Shown: piece after piece, positions 8,862 to 19,770 of the stretch
Layout: every line of letters begins with the position of its first letter
Numbering within the stretch: the first letter of the stretch is position 1
NCBI GenBank assembly: GCA_963565915.1
Contig: OY751496.1
Coordinates: 2,108,001-2,172,000 of the forward strand
Length of the DNA stretch: 64,000 bases
DNA from: Entoloma clypeatum
Taxonomy: Eukaryota; Basidiomycota; Agaricomycetes; Agaricales; Entolomataceae
Reading direction: 5' to 3'
The notes under the pieces: generated by a model
The model's database searches: none
Seen by the model: the letters and a program-made list of their open reading frames with translations, nothing else
What the model was told of the DNA's origin: nothing
Program-made: the position numbers and the translations under genes

Positions 8862-11716
8862 GGGGAAATACATATCCTATGACGCAAAAGGAACAAGAGG
8901 AATTGGACGCATTTATTGACGAGGGTCTAGCAACAGGAAAGATCCGTCTGTCCAAATCCCCTTATGCCTCCCCTTGCTTCTTCATCAACAAGAAGGATGG
9001 CTCCAAACGATTGGTACAAGATTACCGCATGGTCAATAAATTCACGGTCAAAGACAAGTTCCCACTCCCACGAATATCCGATCTCTTGGACGTACTGAAA
9101 GATGCGGTCTACTTCAATAAAATGGACATCATGTGGGGCTATAACAACGTCCGGATTAAGGAGGGCGATGAATGGAAAGCTGCCTTCCTCACCAGTTGAG
9201 GGTTGTTCAAACCATTGGTCATGTTTTTCGGTCTTTGCAACTCCCCAGGAACGTTCTCGCGAATGATGGCTAGTCTATTCCGGGACCAGATCCGCCGACG
9301 TATCTGCGTGATCTACATGGATGACATCGTGGTTATCGGTAAAACCAAGGAAGAACTCGCGCGAAACACTGAAGAAATCCTACAGATCCTATCGGACAAT
9401 GATTTGTTCCTAAAGGAGAAGAAGTGTTTATGGGAAGTAACGAAATGTCCTATATTGGGATATGTGGTTGGTGAGGGACGTGTTGAGATGGAAACTGAGA
9501 AGGTGGATACAATTCGAAACTGGCGAGCACCCACATCAAAAAAGGAAGTTCAGAAGTTCCTTGGATTTGCTAACTTCTATCGACGATTTATTGAAGGGTA
9601 CTCAAACATCGTGAAACCTCTCACCGCGCTCACAGGCGGTACGGCATTTACTTGGGGACCAACGGAGCAGCAAGCTTTTGAAGGTCTCATATGGGCAATT
9701 ACATCGACACCAGTCTTGGCATTACCAAAACCAGAGGGACAGTTCAGGGTTGAAACCGATGCATCGGGCTATGCAATTGGAGCAGTACTCTCTCAGAAGC
9801 AAAACGACAAATGGCACCCCATTGCGTTCTTGTCGCGGACCATGTCTGCGGCCAAACAAAATTACAAGATATACGACAAGGAACTACTGGCGGTCGTGGA
9901 AGCATTGAAAGATTGGAGACACTATCTGCTTGAAGCCAGGGAACGTTTCGAGATCTTGACCAATCACAAGAACTTGGAATATTTCCGTCGTCCTCAGGAC
10001 CTAAATCAACGACAGCGACGCTGGAAAATGAAGTTACAAGACTATGACTTCGAATTACAGCATGTGCCCGGCAAGACCAATGCAAAAGCGGACATCCTGT
10101 CACGCTTACCCTGGTATGAAGCGGAACTCGAACCACAGGACAGTGACCAAATGCTCAAGGAGGGACTATTCTTGAAACGGTTGGAATCAGAAGATGTGGT
10201 ACAAATGGAGATGTTCACGGAGGAACAATTCTTTGAAGGGGGTGAAACATCTGATTCCATCAAAATTGGAAACGTCACAACCATCGAAAATCCGTGGATC
10301 ACACACATCAAGGGTTCAAACCACATGGAGACAGAAGTAGCCCAGGGTCTAAAAAAGAATCCTCATTGGTATCAGCAGGAGAATGGGATCACCTATGCAG
10401 GAGAACGAGTCTATGTCCCGCCGGACCCACAATTACGACAAGAATTGATGTTCGAATCACACGATGCACCAGTGGCGGGACATCCAGGACAGTACCGGAC
10501 ACATGAACTCCTCACTCGCACCTACTGGTGGCCTACCATACTGCATGATGTGAAGAAGTACGTGAAGGGTTGCGACACTTGTCAACGCAACAAGATTAAC
10601 CGACAAAAGCGACATGCTCCGCTACATCCCCATGCAGCACCAAGTCACCCATGGGAAGACATAGGGATCGACGTAGTGGGACCGATACCAGAATCTGATG
10701 GAAAAAACGCAATTCTGGTCATCACGGATAGACATTCAAAGATGCTTCACCTCATTCCGACAACTGTGGAACTATCGGCTGAAGGATTAGCCAAGATCTA
10801 TCGGGATCAGATATGGAAGCTTCATGGGATCCCCAAGAAGATCATCAGCGATAGGGGACCGCAGTTCGCTGCGAAGTTCATGGAGATACTCTGCCGCATG
10901 TTAGGGATCAAGAGGAACCTGTCCACCGCATACCACCCACAGACTGATGGGCAGGCCGAGCGATCACATCAGGAAACAGAAGCATTCTTACGAAACTTTG
11001 TCAACCACCTACAGGATGATTGGGCAGAATGGATCGCAATCGCAGAGTTCCAGTACAATGACAAAGAACATCAGGCAACGAAGCACACCCCATTCTACCT
11101 TAACTACGGTTTACATCCGTGGAAGGGAGAACTCGTGTTAGAAGATACCAACCCGGCTGCCAACGACTTCTTGAAAAAACTCAAACAGGCACGAGAAGAA
11201 GCCAATGCTGCGCTGAAACAAGCACAGGATCAGATGAAGAAGACAGTTGACACACGGTGAAGTCCGTCTCGGGACTACCGCATCGGAGACAAGGTGTGGC
11301 TGGAAGGGACTAACATCAGGACCGATCGACCCTCAAAGAAACTTGATGCACTCCGACATGGACCATTCAAAGTCCTAGAGAAGAAAGGAGCTAGCGCGTA
11401 CCTTCTTGATCTTCCGAAGACTTGGAAGATGATTCACCCTGTGTTCAATGAGACCCTGTTGTCACCATATGAAACTCCGAAGTACGCCATCCAGAAAAAG
11501 AAACCAGCCCCTGATCCGATCATCGTCGAAGGACGAGAAGAGTACCATGTGTCTACGATCCTGGACTCTCGAAAGTTCCGCGGACAGATCCAGTACCTCG
11601 TTCAGTGGGAAGGATATGGCCCAGAAGAGAACACATGGGAACCTCGAGCTAATGTTCAGAACGCTCAAGATTTGATCCGTGATTTCCATTGGCAGAACCC
11701 GTCTCAACCACAATAA
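8775..11716 (+). pseudogene. Gypsy-A pol: RT, RNase H, integrase, chromodomain
   Basis: One frame interrupted only by TGA at 9197-9199 and 11258-11260. RT starts after FDKIPKEREWDHGIEL and carries IYMDDIVVIG (about 9311-9340), the catalytic YxDD box. RNase H follows with ETDASGYAIGAVLS and TNHKNLEYF. Integrase has an H-H-C-C finger (HDAPVAGHPG...CDTCQRNK, about 10460-10590), then the DDE core: DVVGPIP, SDRGPQFAAKF and the E of AYHPQTDGQAERS. The C-terminus (about 11545-11680) is a chromodomain, QYLVQWEGYGPEENTWEP, which in this clade steers integration to modified chromatin. The stops replace residues expected to be arginine (CGA) by family comparison. Confidence 0.92.
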
Positions 11717-11849
11717 AAGACGAGTTCTCAAAACCCATGACAGTATCGACCTCATCAGTCAACCACACACCGAGTTCCCCGCTCTAGTCTTCTCCCTGCC
11801 CAATATAGCCACCCCATTCTTCCTTTATCTCTCAACCATCCTCACCGCC

Positions 11850-12221
11850 ATGTCAAACACCATCATCACCTCCACCTCCACCACCGACATCAACCCCGCC
11901 ATCGCCGCCCTCATGAATGAGGCACTCTCCATGAGAGACCAAATCCACGCTCTCGAAACTTCCCTTGCCGACCTCCTCCATCGCCAGATGCATATCCGGC
12001 TCCACTCGCTGTCCAACCTACCCGTCGCCCCGAGTCCCGAGGAAAAACAAATTCTCGGAAACTACACCAGCACCCTCATGATCCAGAATCGACGTATTCG
12101 GCTGGCTATCAAAGGCCTCGAACTCGCCGTAGCCATCAATGAGGAGTTGATATATGATTGGAGCCTCAAGGGAAGTCCGAACTGGTCCGATCCCGGCAAC
12201 AACGAGGGATGGGGACAATGA
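11850..12221 (+). CDS. Accessory ORF of gypsy-A between pol and 3' LTR, unknown function
   Basis: A 123-aa ORF starting at ATG 11850, in a different frame from pol, and ending 35 bp before the 3' LTR. Despite decay elsewhere in the element it has no stop. It begins with a Ser/Thr-rich stretch, then a long predicted helical region (INPAIAALMNEALSMRDQIH and onward, heptad-like hydrophobics through about residue 95), ending in a Gly/Asn/Trp-rich tail. No signal peptide or membrane span is evident, so it does not look like an envelope protein. The same frame is open upstream to 11679. I do not recognise a family. Confidence 0.6.
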   Translation: MSNTIITSTSTTDINPAIAALMNEALSMRDQIHALETSLADLLHRQMHIRLHSLSNLPVAPSPEEKQILGNYTSTLMIQNRRIRLAIKGLELAVAINEELIYDWSLKGSPNWSDPGNNEGWGQ

Positions 12222-12255
12222 CTCTGTGAGGACACAGAGCTTGAGGAGGGGAACA

Positions 12256-12644
12256 TGTTACGGACTTACCGGTTTGTATGTTACGCACTTTTCCCTTGCA
12301 TTGTACCTTTGTTATTTCTTTGACTCATCGGACCGCTTATTCATTTACCTTTACTCTACCATTCTCCTTTAGTATACTTCGCTCCCGCGCTGACTCGCAC
12401 TCCGCAGTAGGGATTACTCAGTCCGCAGTCATCTGACTCACTTCGCACTGCCTTTCCGCAGTTACTGACTCATCCGCACTGCCTTCCGCAGCTACTGACT
12501 CACTCGCTACCGCTTGTAGCCAGTACTATATAAACCCCATGTACCATAGCTACATTCCTTAGATTTAGCAATAACTTTGCTCTTTGCCTTTCCACTTTCC
12601 TGCATACTCTGCCCGAACCTTGGAATGGTTTGTTAAGCATAACA
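12256..12644 (+). repeat. Gypsy-A 3' LTR
   Basis: 389 bp, TGTTAC...ATAACA, preceded by the purine tract GAGGAGGGGAACA. It differs from the 5' LTR by several substitutions (for example CCAG/CCGG and ACGG/ATGG) and one fewer internal tandem unit, so the insertion is not recent. Confidence 0.95.
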
Positions 12645-13847
12645 GGGGCGAGGTTTGGAAACTCCCATGGTACGATGTCTGCATGTCCATCAGTCTTGGC
12701 GATTTCATCAGAGTTGTTGGAGGCATGTTCACAGGCCATGTGGGATTTGTTGAGTGGGTAGACTACATTGACATCTGGATCCTCAAAAAAGGTGGTGACG
12801 ACACCCGTCCTGTTATGGAGGTACAGCACACTTCTTTTTGGTGAAGAAATATTCATTTTCTAACTGCTTTCTTAGTCATTTGTCGTTCACAAAAATAGCA
12901 CGTTAATCAAAGAACCACCCAATTTGCACGCTGTATCGCTGCCCTCTGATTTGGCAATTTCAGCAGTGTTGAAGGAGCGGCATCCAGTCCCTTGGTGGGG
13001 TGTTAAGGTGATGGTTATCAAGCATGGACACCAGCGTAAAGGTGAGCCCGCAGTTGTTGAGAATGTTCTCCTCAATCAGAATACATTGAGCGGCCTCAGG
13101 ATTGAAGTCTGTTTCATGAACTACAATCCAAATGCACCGTTCCTGAAGGCAATCTTTGATTATGATGATGTGGTTGAATTTGAGTATGAGTTCCAATATA
13201 TATACATCTATCCTCTGATGCTAATTGATTATTCTTACTTTTAGCACCAAGCAACAGCTATTCGAGTTCAAGTACCCACAAAGTTCTCTCTTCCATCCAC
13301 TTTTTCATGACCCATATCCCCGCACCTGCACCTGCACCACACAACCCACCATAATCACAGGCACCCCCATGCCTGAGCCTGGAGGCTCATTGTCCACCCC
13401 AGCTTGGGATCCATCGTCACGGACTCCAGGTTGCTACTCCCGCCCCACAACACCCTCCACATCCACACCCACTCTGGAACATGTTCTTCTTGATCCACAT
13501 TTCTTGGGCATCAAATTATGTATATGGCAAATCAAAAGACCCATATTTTGGAGCCAGATTGGGTTTCAATCATCCATCCAAATGTTAAACAGACCAATGC
13601 TCTGCTCGTTGTTCTCAAGGGGGATCATCAGGGTAGGTTTGCTCTTTGAATTTGTCATAGTTGCCGTGGCTCAGAGGAAGCAGCTCTAGTTGAAATCATC
13701 AATCACATTGAGGGTGCAAGTTCAACTTGGATGGGAATTGAGGTGCAGCTGCCTGTAGACCACCTTGCAATTGTCTTCGAAACAAAGGAAGAGAAACGGC
13801 GGCATGAGGAGTGCATGGTAGATTGTCAAAAGCAGGCTCACAACTGA
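12645..13847 (+). pseudogene. SPT5-like gene relic, 3' part
   Basis: Continuation of 5037-6044. Reading from the right target copy gives EVWKLPWYDV, then GDFIRVVGGMFTGHVGFVEW, a KOW unit (about 12695-12757). Exon-like pieces follow: HPVPWWGVKVMVIKHGHQRK (another KOW start, about 12980), a proline-rich tract, and STPAWDPSSRTP near 13400, matching the C-terminal repeat motif of fungal SPT5. Near 13555 comes EPDWVSIIHPNVKQTNALLV, then a 28-nt gap, and a last exon ending DHLAIVFETKEEKRRHEECM, stop at 13845-13847. The domain order supports an SPT5-like paralogue; the gypsy-A insertion and frame breaks make it a pseudogene. Confidence 0.7.
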
Positions 13848-15414
13848 CATTTTTTTATTACAGTTATATGTTAATAAGCATCCCTCCCCACCCTACATAC
13901 ATCATCATTGTCACACTTAGGTGTCGTACAATATAATGACATTTGATACTTGCAAAAAGAAGTCTCAGAGATGCCCACATTTTTTGTATGAATTTGTGTT
14001 TGTTGTGTCGATGAGGCACCAGCTCAAGCCAGTAGCTGAACCAAAACTGGTTCCAACCGCAGCTCTGGAAGTGATGACTTTGGAACATTATGGTTCGGCT
14101 CGGCTTCGGCTCTGTGCAGTGCGGTTTTGGCTTGGAGCCGACTGGAGTTGGAACCGTGGCAACACTAACCATTTTGTCCAGTCCCTGCCACTTGCCAAGA
14201 GAGGTAAACACAAAGTATCAGGTAAAGTGATTTTGTGGATATTAGAAGGTATGTATGAAGGTGGGACAGTAGGCAAAGGTACAGTGGGGTGTCACAGAGA
14301 GGAAACTGGAGATATAGTAGGTGTCATACAAAAATGGGGAGGTGTATCGCAGTGCAGTTGTATAGGTGAACACAAACAAGGAGATGGAACGGGGGTTTGC
14401 ACTTGTGGTAGTTGAGAAACAGAAGGTGGGATACGGGATACAGAACCAGAGACACATGGGGTTGTGCGATGATTACCGGATGTAAAAGACATCTGGGAAT
14501 GTGGAGTAGTAGGATCTCGTTGAGAAGAGTATGATATACTGGAAGGGGGGTCTGATAGAGGTCTTGAACGTGAAGTATATGCATTAAAAAGACAGGGAGG
14601 ATCAACCTGGCATTCTTTTCCAGCACGCCGCTTGGAAGGTTCCGCCTCAGTGTAATGGTACATAGGGATGGGAGGATATATAGGAACAGGGTTGTTGTAA
14701 AAAGGTGTAGGATGCGAAGATGTAAAGGGAATTGGACAGAAATCAGCAAGTGGACTGGAAAAGATGGTGTATACTGGTCGGGGTAGGGGTGGGCAACCGG
14801 TGATCAAAAGGCCAATTTTGCAGTTTTTGGGAGAGGTGGCTCTGACTTTACACTGGTCGGTAGCGGGCAGTTATGGGAGTCATCAAGGTACGCTGGGGGA
14901 GCTGTGCTGTGCATGGAAAGCATTGTTGAGATGGGTATATGTGGGTATATGCGCCGCAAAAGAGGTGCTGTAGCTGGAAAAAGGGTATGCCAACAAAAAG
15001 CGAGCTGCCAGAAACATTTAAAAAAAAAAAAAAAACAGGTAATCCCTCAGTTCGGCCACTGTTGGGTGCCCATAACCTAATGAACGGTGCTGAAGAATCT
15101 GAAGAATCCGCCATGGGAACATGGCGAGAGACGGGACAAGGCAGGACGGAGGGACAACCTGCCGAGGGGCAAGGGTCCACGGGGAGGGTCAGGGTGCGGC
15201 GCGACAGGGCAGGAAGACCGGACAGGGGACAGGGACAGGATGGGGGGACATGGCAAGGGAGAGACACGACAGGTGACCTAAGAAGCCACGGTGCAAGGAA
15301 CCACAGGGAGAGACAGCACGCCGAGGCAGGGCGAGGGCACAATGGGGGGATGAGGACGCAGTGTCTTCAAAATATAATTGATCTAATTTTATTCTGTATT
15401 GATTATGGTGAAGG
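13848..15414. other. No recognised gene; possible decayed small elements
   Basis: A 171-codon Pro/Ser-rich minus-strand frame (14292-14807) has no recognisable motif. A GGGTGGGCAACCGG sequence near 14788 resembles hAT-type termini, but no partner was found. A run of 16 A residues at about 15020-15035 may mark a decayed poly(A)-ended insertion. The G-rich segment 15110-15350 is low complexity. Confidence 0.35.
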
Positions 15415-15670
15415 TGACTTCTCTCACTCAAGTGAGGGCCACAGGTCTGAGTGCCATGACACATATTGTAACTACTGATGATATTATTATTATATACAAC
15501 ACTTCTCTACAAGCGAGGGCTGCAGATCCAAGCGCCATAACACATTGTGTGACATATGTATTGTATCTACTGATGATATAATATCATTACACACAAGACT
15601 TCTCTACAAACAAGGGCCGCAGGTCCGAGCGCCATAGCACATTGTATACAATCATGTATATCTCACATTT
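15415..15670. repeat. Three tandem units of about 90 bp
   Basis: Three diverged units starting near 15416, 15502 and 15598. Each begins GACTTCTCT or ACTTCTCTACAA, then a GAGGGCY-GCAGRTC block, a GAGCGCCAT-type block and CACATTGT, with AT-rich spacers such as CTACTGATGATAT. Confidence 0.7.
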
Positions 15671-15955
15671 AATTTAAAATTAATTTATATCACATATTCT
15701 CATAATCCCTTGCAGAGACAACACTGTGTTGCGAAGCACGGGTTTAAATGCTTGTCAACTATATAAACAAAGTGATCACGTGGATGTGTATGTAAGAGAT
15801 GAAATAGAAGGTCCAACATGAATTAGGAATATTTACACATTTCTTGCTCTTGGCACACACTATTCCTTGAGTTTGCAAAGTGAACACTTCATAACTATGA
15901 ACTTTGGTCACAGGTCATGTTCATCAGTGAACCAGTTGGTCAGTGAACACTTGGT
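15671..15955. other. No recognised gene
   Basis: AT-rich; no coding or structural signal recognised apart from repeats of GTGAACACTTGGTCA that also occur to the right of the following palindrome. Confidence 0.4.
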
Positions 15956-16275
15956 CACAGCTGGCAGTGACCACAGTTTCTCATGGAAACAGTGATTAAG
16001 AAAACAGGTTTAAATGGCAAAAAAAAAAATGGAAACAGGAAACCTGGATCTAAGGGAAACAGCATAAGAAAACAGTTTAAATGTATCAAAGGGAAACAGG
16101 CAAAGAACCAGGAATCCTCTTTCTTTGAGAAACAATGGGGAACCAGGTTAACTGTTCCCTTTGTGTTTCCATGAGAAACAGGATTCCTGGTTCCAAAAGA
16201 TACAGCAATTGGAAACAGGAAACCTGTTTCCTTAATCACTGTTTCCATGAGAAACTGTGGTCACTGCCAGCTGTG
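15956..16275. repeat. 320-bp foldback element with ~55-bp terminal inverted repeats
   Basis: Left end CACAGCTGGCAGTGACC pairs with right end GGTCACTGCCAGCTGTG, and pairing continues through the TTTCTCATGGAAACAGTGAT segment for about 55 bp. The interior holds repeated GGAAACAGGAAACCTG motifs in both orientations. This is MITE-like. No clean target duplication was seen. Confidence 0.8.
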
Positions 16276-16617
16276 GGTGTCACAGGTCACACTCTGTGAA
16301 CACTTGGTCGAAATGGTACAGTATTGATGAAGTCTGCTATACTTATTAGGAGGAAAACCAAGGCTAACGACGCTGTGGGGTTTCTTCAACATTGGATTTC
16401 TTACTACATGCTGGGAAACGGCATGAACATAAGCGCCGTCGTGTCATAGTATGCTCAAAGTGCTTGTATATATGGGTTAAACTCACTGACCCTGCCTTAC
16501 TATAGTGAACCTCGTATATTCCGAATCCACATGTTTAGCTTTGCTGCCACATATTCAGGTCCACATCAAAACACCGGACCTTACCCGCTCAGTCTTCGAA
16601 GTTATTCGCCTTTTATT

Positions 16618-16790
16618 GCCTGTAATAGATACTTAGGCTCAGTTGACACGAAGTGGGAATCAACTGTATTTTAGTACCTGTAATAGATACTTAGGCTATC
16701 ACAAGAAAGGATAAGTACGAATAAGATGGGACGTAAGGATGGGGTAACATACCTCAGTTGACACAAAGTGGGAATCAACTGAGGTATCAG
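16618..16790. repeat. Interleaved direct repeats and a 12-bp hairpin
   Basis: CTGTAATAGATACTTAGGCT occurs near 16620 and 16678. CAGTTGACAC(G/A)AAGTGGGA occurs near 16639 and 16755. The second copy is embedded in a stem-loop, ATACCTCAGTTG (16749-16760) pairing with CAACTGAGGTAT (16776-16787). Confidence 0.65.
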
Positions 16791-16839
16791 TGGTCGTTTG
16801 GTAGGTAGTTAAGGGAGTTTATGAATGAAAGAACAAATA

Positions 16840-17050
16840 GTTATGAATTTTGTATTTCGGTATAGTGGTGTGTCATGGGGACACACTGAGTTGCCGAGTT
16901 GCCGAGAGCATGCGAGAGCCATCTACAACATTGCCTCAACGGACTTCGAAGAATTTGGGAGGGGGCCAGAGAAATAGAAGAAAATTGAAACCGGCGCGTA
17001 GTATCAAAATCGAAGGAAGTCATGAGAGCATGTGAGAGCCATCTACAACA
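16840..17050 (-). repeat. Copia-1 3' LTR (start certain, end uncertain)
   Basis: On the minus strand the LTR starts TGTTGTAGATGGCTCTCAC at 17050, directly after the polypurine tract CCAGGGGGAG (17051-17060). A second copy of the same start, TGTTGTAGATGGCTCTCGC, begins at about 16928, so either the LTR contains a ~122-bp internal duplication or two LTR starts are juxtaposed. I could not find the matching 5' LTR and therefore cannot fix the end. Confidence 0.5.
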
Positions 17051-17870
17051 CTCCCCCTGGCTTAACGTGCTCCGTGTCTTCTTTATCCCCCTTGTAGTCT
17101 CCACCTGGTTTCTTGGTGTCCCTGCATAGACATAGCATGACGCACGCACAATGGTGAGCAACCCGTCCCAATGGCTTCGTGAAGATGTTGGCCAAGTTTT
17201 CGGAGGATGGGATGTATTGGATGGCAATATCCCTGTTTTCGACACATTCACACATGAAATGGTGGCGGATATCGATGTGTTTGACGTGTGAGTTATGTTT
17301 CATATTCTTTGTTAGGGATACTGCGCCATTGTTGTCATTGTAGAGAATAGCAGGCCGTGGTTGAGGGAAGCCAACCTCATCCATTCCAGAGGACATCCAT
17401 TTGATCTGCTTGGCAGATCTTGCAAGGGACATGTACTCTGCCTCGGTGGTGGACAAGGCGACGGTTTGCTGGTACTGGGAGCCCCATGCTGTCGGTTGTC
17501 CGGCTTGCATAAAGACGTGGCCAGCACAGGAGCGCCTCATGTCAATATCTCCCGCGTAGTCAGCATTGACATAGCCCACAGGCGCGAGGTCAGTAAACCC
17601 TTTCCTGCCGTAGGTGATCTTGAAGTGTAGTGTCCCCTTGATATATCGTAAGACATGCATCAAGGCATCCCAGTGAGGTTTTCCGGGGTTTGAGGAGTAT
17701 TTGCTGAGTGTGGAGACTGCATAGGATAGGTCAGGGCGAGTCGCAACTTGGGCATACATGACTGATCCCAGAACTTCATGGTATGGTTTGTCGGCCATAA
17801 AGTGTCGTTCTTCCATTGTCGTGGGTCCCTGCAATTTGCTGAGGCTGATGCCGAGGGGAAGTGGGGTGGC
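17043..17870 (-). pseudogene. Copia-1 pol, C-terminal RT and RNase H segment
   Basis: Final segment of the minus-strand copia-1 polyprotein. It contains YHEVLGSVMYAQVATRPDLS (end of RT), then copia RNase H: YVNADYAGDIDMRRSCAG, a STTEAEYMSLARSAKQ block carrying the catalytic glutamate, ILYNDNNGAVSLTKN with the aspartate, and the KHIDIRHHF block. The frame ends at the TAG formed at the LTR start. The first residues join, across gypsy-B, to the RT piece at 22447-22660; the shared GTGGC duplication proves the interruption. Confidence 0.9.
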
Positions 17871-18270
17871 TGTTATGATTGCACTTTCACTTTTCGTCTT
17901 TTCACCTTATCTTATCTTATCTTATCTTATCTTATTGGCCTCATGGTTAAGGCATGTATCTTATCTACCTCATGGATTACTAGAACACTCCAGGCAGAGT
18001 CTAGGTGCCTCATGTCTACCCCATGGTGAGTACCACCTCAGTAGTTTACATCAGCAGACCGCGGGTCAGCCTCATGTATAACATATGTACAACCTCATGG
18101 CTCAATAGTATATAAGTAGTACAATTTCACTTGTATTTGGTAGTTTGTTCTCTTGAGATACCGCTACGGTTCTTGAGTCAATACAACTCCTTTCCTCATT
18201 CTATCCCTTTTCCTAAGTTCAGATGTTTGGGCTCGCGATAATCGCTTTTGATTGTAGCGTCGCCTCAACA
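17871..18270 (+). repeat. Gypsy-B 5' LTR
   Basis: 400 bp, TGTTATGATTG...GTCGCCTCAACA. It contains a CTTAT microsatellite at about 17905-17936 and a TATA-like box (agtatataagtag) near 18108. Bases 18130-18270 match the truncated 3' LTR with a few substitutions. Confidence 0.9.
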
Positions 18271-18652
18271 GAAGAACGAACTCTTTTACTTGCCTGCCCA
18301 CCTCCTTTTCCCCTCATTATTCCTGCCGTTTTTTGAAGTTTTTCTTGTGAAAAAACAACCCCCTCAAGATTCCCACCGCTCCCCTCAACAACTCACGATA
18401 TGGATTGACCATTCGTGTTTTACTCACTCAGTATCCCCCAACACACTGTTTATTGGCCGACGTGGTTTTGAATCTGTCTAGTGCATGCAGGCTATTGGCT
18501 GCATAGACATCACCTTTCCTAGGTCTTCCTCGTCTCGGGTAACCTGACTACCTGGGAAGACAGATCACTCTTTGGGTTTTCTTTTTCAGATTTTTTTCGC
18601 TTGAGTAGCAGAACAGGGTCACGCGCCCGCTACAAGGCTCTAGTGTTCAACA

Positions 18653-19735
18653 ATGGCCAACAACAACAACAACGATAACTTTGACGCTCCTGCTCCCCCT
18701 CCCCCTGATCCAATTCCTGCCACCCCGCGTCCCAACGGGAGATGCCTCGAAATCGCCGCTGACCCCGGCAAATATAATGGGTTGAAAGCAATGTTCGCTG
18801 TGTGGTGGACAAAGATGTTGGCATGGATCAGGGTCAATAGAGACCTGTTCCAAGGTGAAGAAGAAGTTTGCATTGCAGTGTGGTCCTGCCTGGAAGGCGC
18901 TACAGCCGGGACCTATGGGGAAACGCGCCTGCGACAATGTATGGAAACCGAGGTCTGGCCCAACTTCAGGGCATTAATGCGAGAGGTTACCAGCAGATTC
19001 CAGTCGGCAACAGAAGTGGAATGGGCATGTGCCCAAATCGAAACCTTCAAGCAGGGAAGCATGCGCATGGATGACTTCATCACACAGTTTGGAACATTGG
19101 TCATCAAGGGCCAAATTGAGGAGATGCATGGGGTGTCCCTACTGGAAAGGAATACCAAAGATTCAATAGTGCAACAAATGTTCCAGCAGGGAAGACGACG
19201 ACCAATGGTACAAGAAACCAGTGAAGAAATACTGGTGATCGGAAGAGCGGAGGAAACATATGCGGCAAGACCAGGCATGAGGACCGGCAACAACTTTGGA
19301 AGAAATATGGGTGGCTACAGGGGCCCCCAGCAACAACAACAGCAGCAGCAACAGAGGCCGCAGGGCCAGAATAACTTTGTGCAGCCACTTGGCCAGAACC
19401 AATGGGGGTACCAAGCCCCGCAACAAAATGGATATCAAGGTCAGGGGTACCGAGACCCCAACACTATGGAGGTTGACAGGAACCAGCACCAAGCGCCTGG
19501 TAATTGTTACAATTGTGGAGGACAGGGGCACTTCGCCCGAGATTGTCGAAGGCCGCAGCAGAGAGTGCAAGCGGCAATGATCGAACAGATCAATGAGCAG
19601 GAAGAAGAAGAAATTCTCAGGCAGATAACCACGAGGCATCAAGCACGCCAAGCAAATAACGGACAGCAGGGGCAACCGGCCCAGAACAACGGACAAGCTG
19701 CTGGACAGCAGGGTTTTGTAAAGGTCAACCAGTAG
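18653..19735 (+). CDS. Gypsy-B gag
   Basis: An intact 360-codon frame starting 382 bp after the LTR. An N-terminal capsid-type region (MFAVWWTKMLAWIRVNRDLF and the downstream W/F-rich helices, about residues 40-200) is followed by a Gln/Gly-rich linker with a poly-Q tract (about 220-235). A single CCHC zinc knuckle, CYNCGGQGHFARDC, lies near residues 285-298 and binds RNA. The C-terminus is again Gln/Asn-rich. It could still make particles even though pol in this copy is deleted. The start was chosen as the first ATG of the open frame. Confidence 0.88.
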   Translation: MANNNNNDNFDAPAPPPPDPIPATPRPNGRCLEIAADPGKYNGLKAMFAVWWTKMLAWIRVNRDLFQGEEEVCIAVWSCLEGATAGTYGETRLRQCMETEVWPNFRALMREVTSRFQSATEVEWACAQIETFKQGSMRMDDFITQFGTLVIKGQIEEMHGVSLLERNTKDSIVQQMFQQGRRRPMVQETSEEILVIGRAEETYAARPGMRTGNNFGRNMGGYRGPQQQQQQQQQRPQGQNNFVQPLGQNQWGYQAPQQNGYQGQGYRDPNTMEVDRNQHQAPGNCYNCGGQGHFARDCRRPQQRVQAAMIEQINEQEEEEILRQITTRHQARQANNGQQGQPAQNNGQAAGQQGFVKVNQ

Positions 19736-19770
19736 TTCCCCTGCTGGCTCTGACAAATTGATACGAACAA

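Larger units (their letters stand above)
6045..12644 (+). mobile_element. Gypsy-A: full-length Ty3/gypsy chromovirus, decayed
   Basis: A 6600-bp element with TGTTACG...ATAACA LTRs of 405 and 389 bp and a perfect 5-bp target duplication GGGGC at 6040-6044 and 12645-12649. The order is LTR, gag with two zinc knuckles, protease, reverse transcriptase, RNase H, integrase, chromodomain, an extra ORF, polypurine tract (about 12243-12255), LTR. Three in-frame TGA codons (7726, 9197, 11258) and frameshifts make it non-autonomous now. It sits inside the SPT5-like relic; joining the flanks across one target copy restores a single frame. Confidence 0.95.

Noticed and set aside
14292..14807. 171-codon minus-strand Pro/Ser-rich ORF
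   Set aside because: Low complexity, a second open frame overlaps it, and no motif or splice pattern supports it.
15020..15035. Poly(A) tail of a non-LTR retrotransposon
   Set aside because: A short A-run alone; no reverse transcriptase or target duplication could be found around it.
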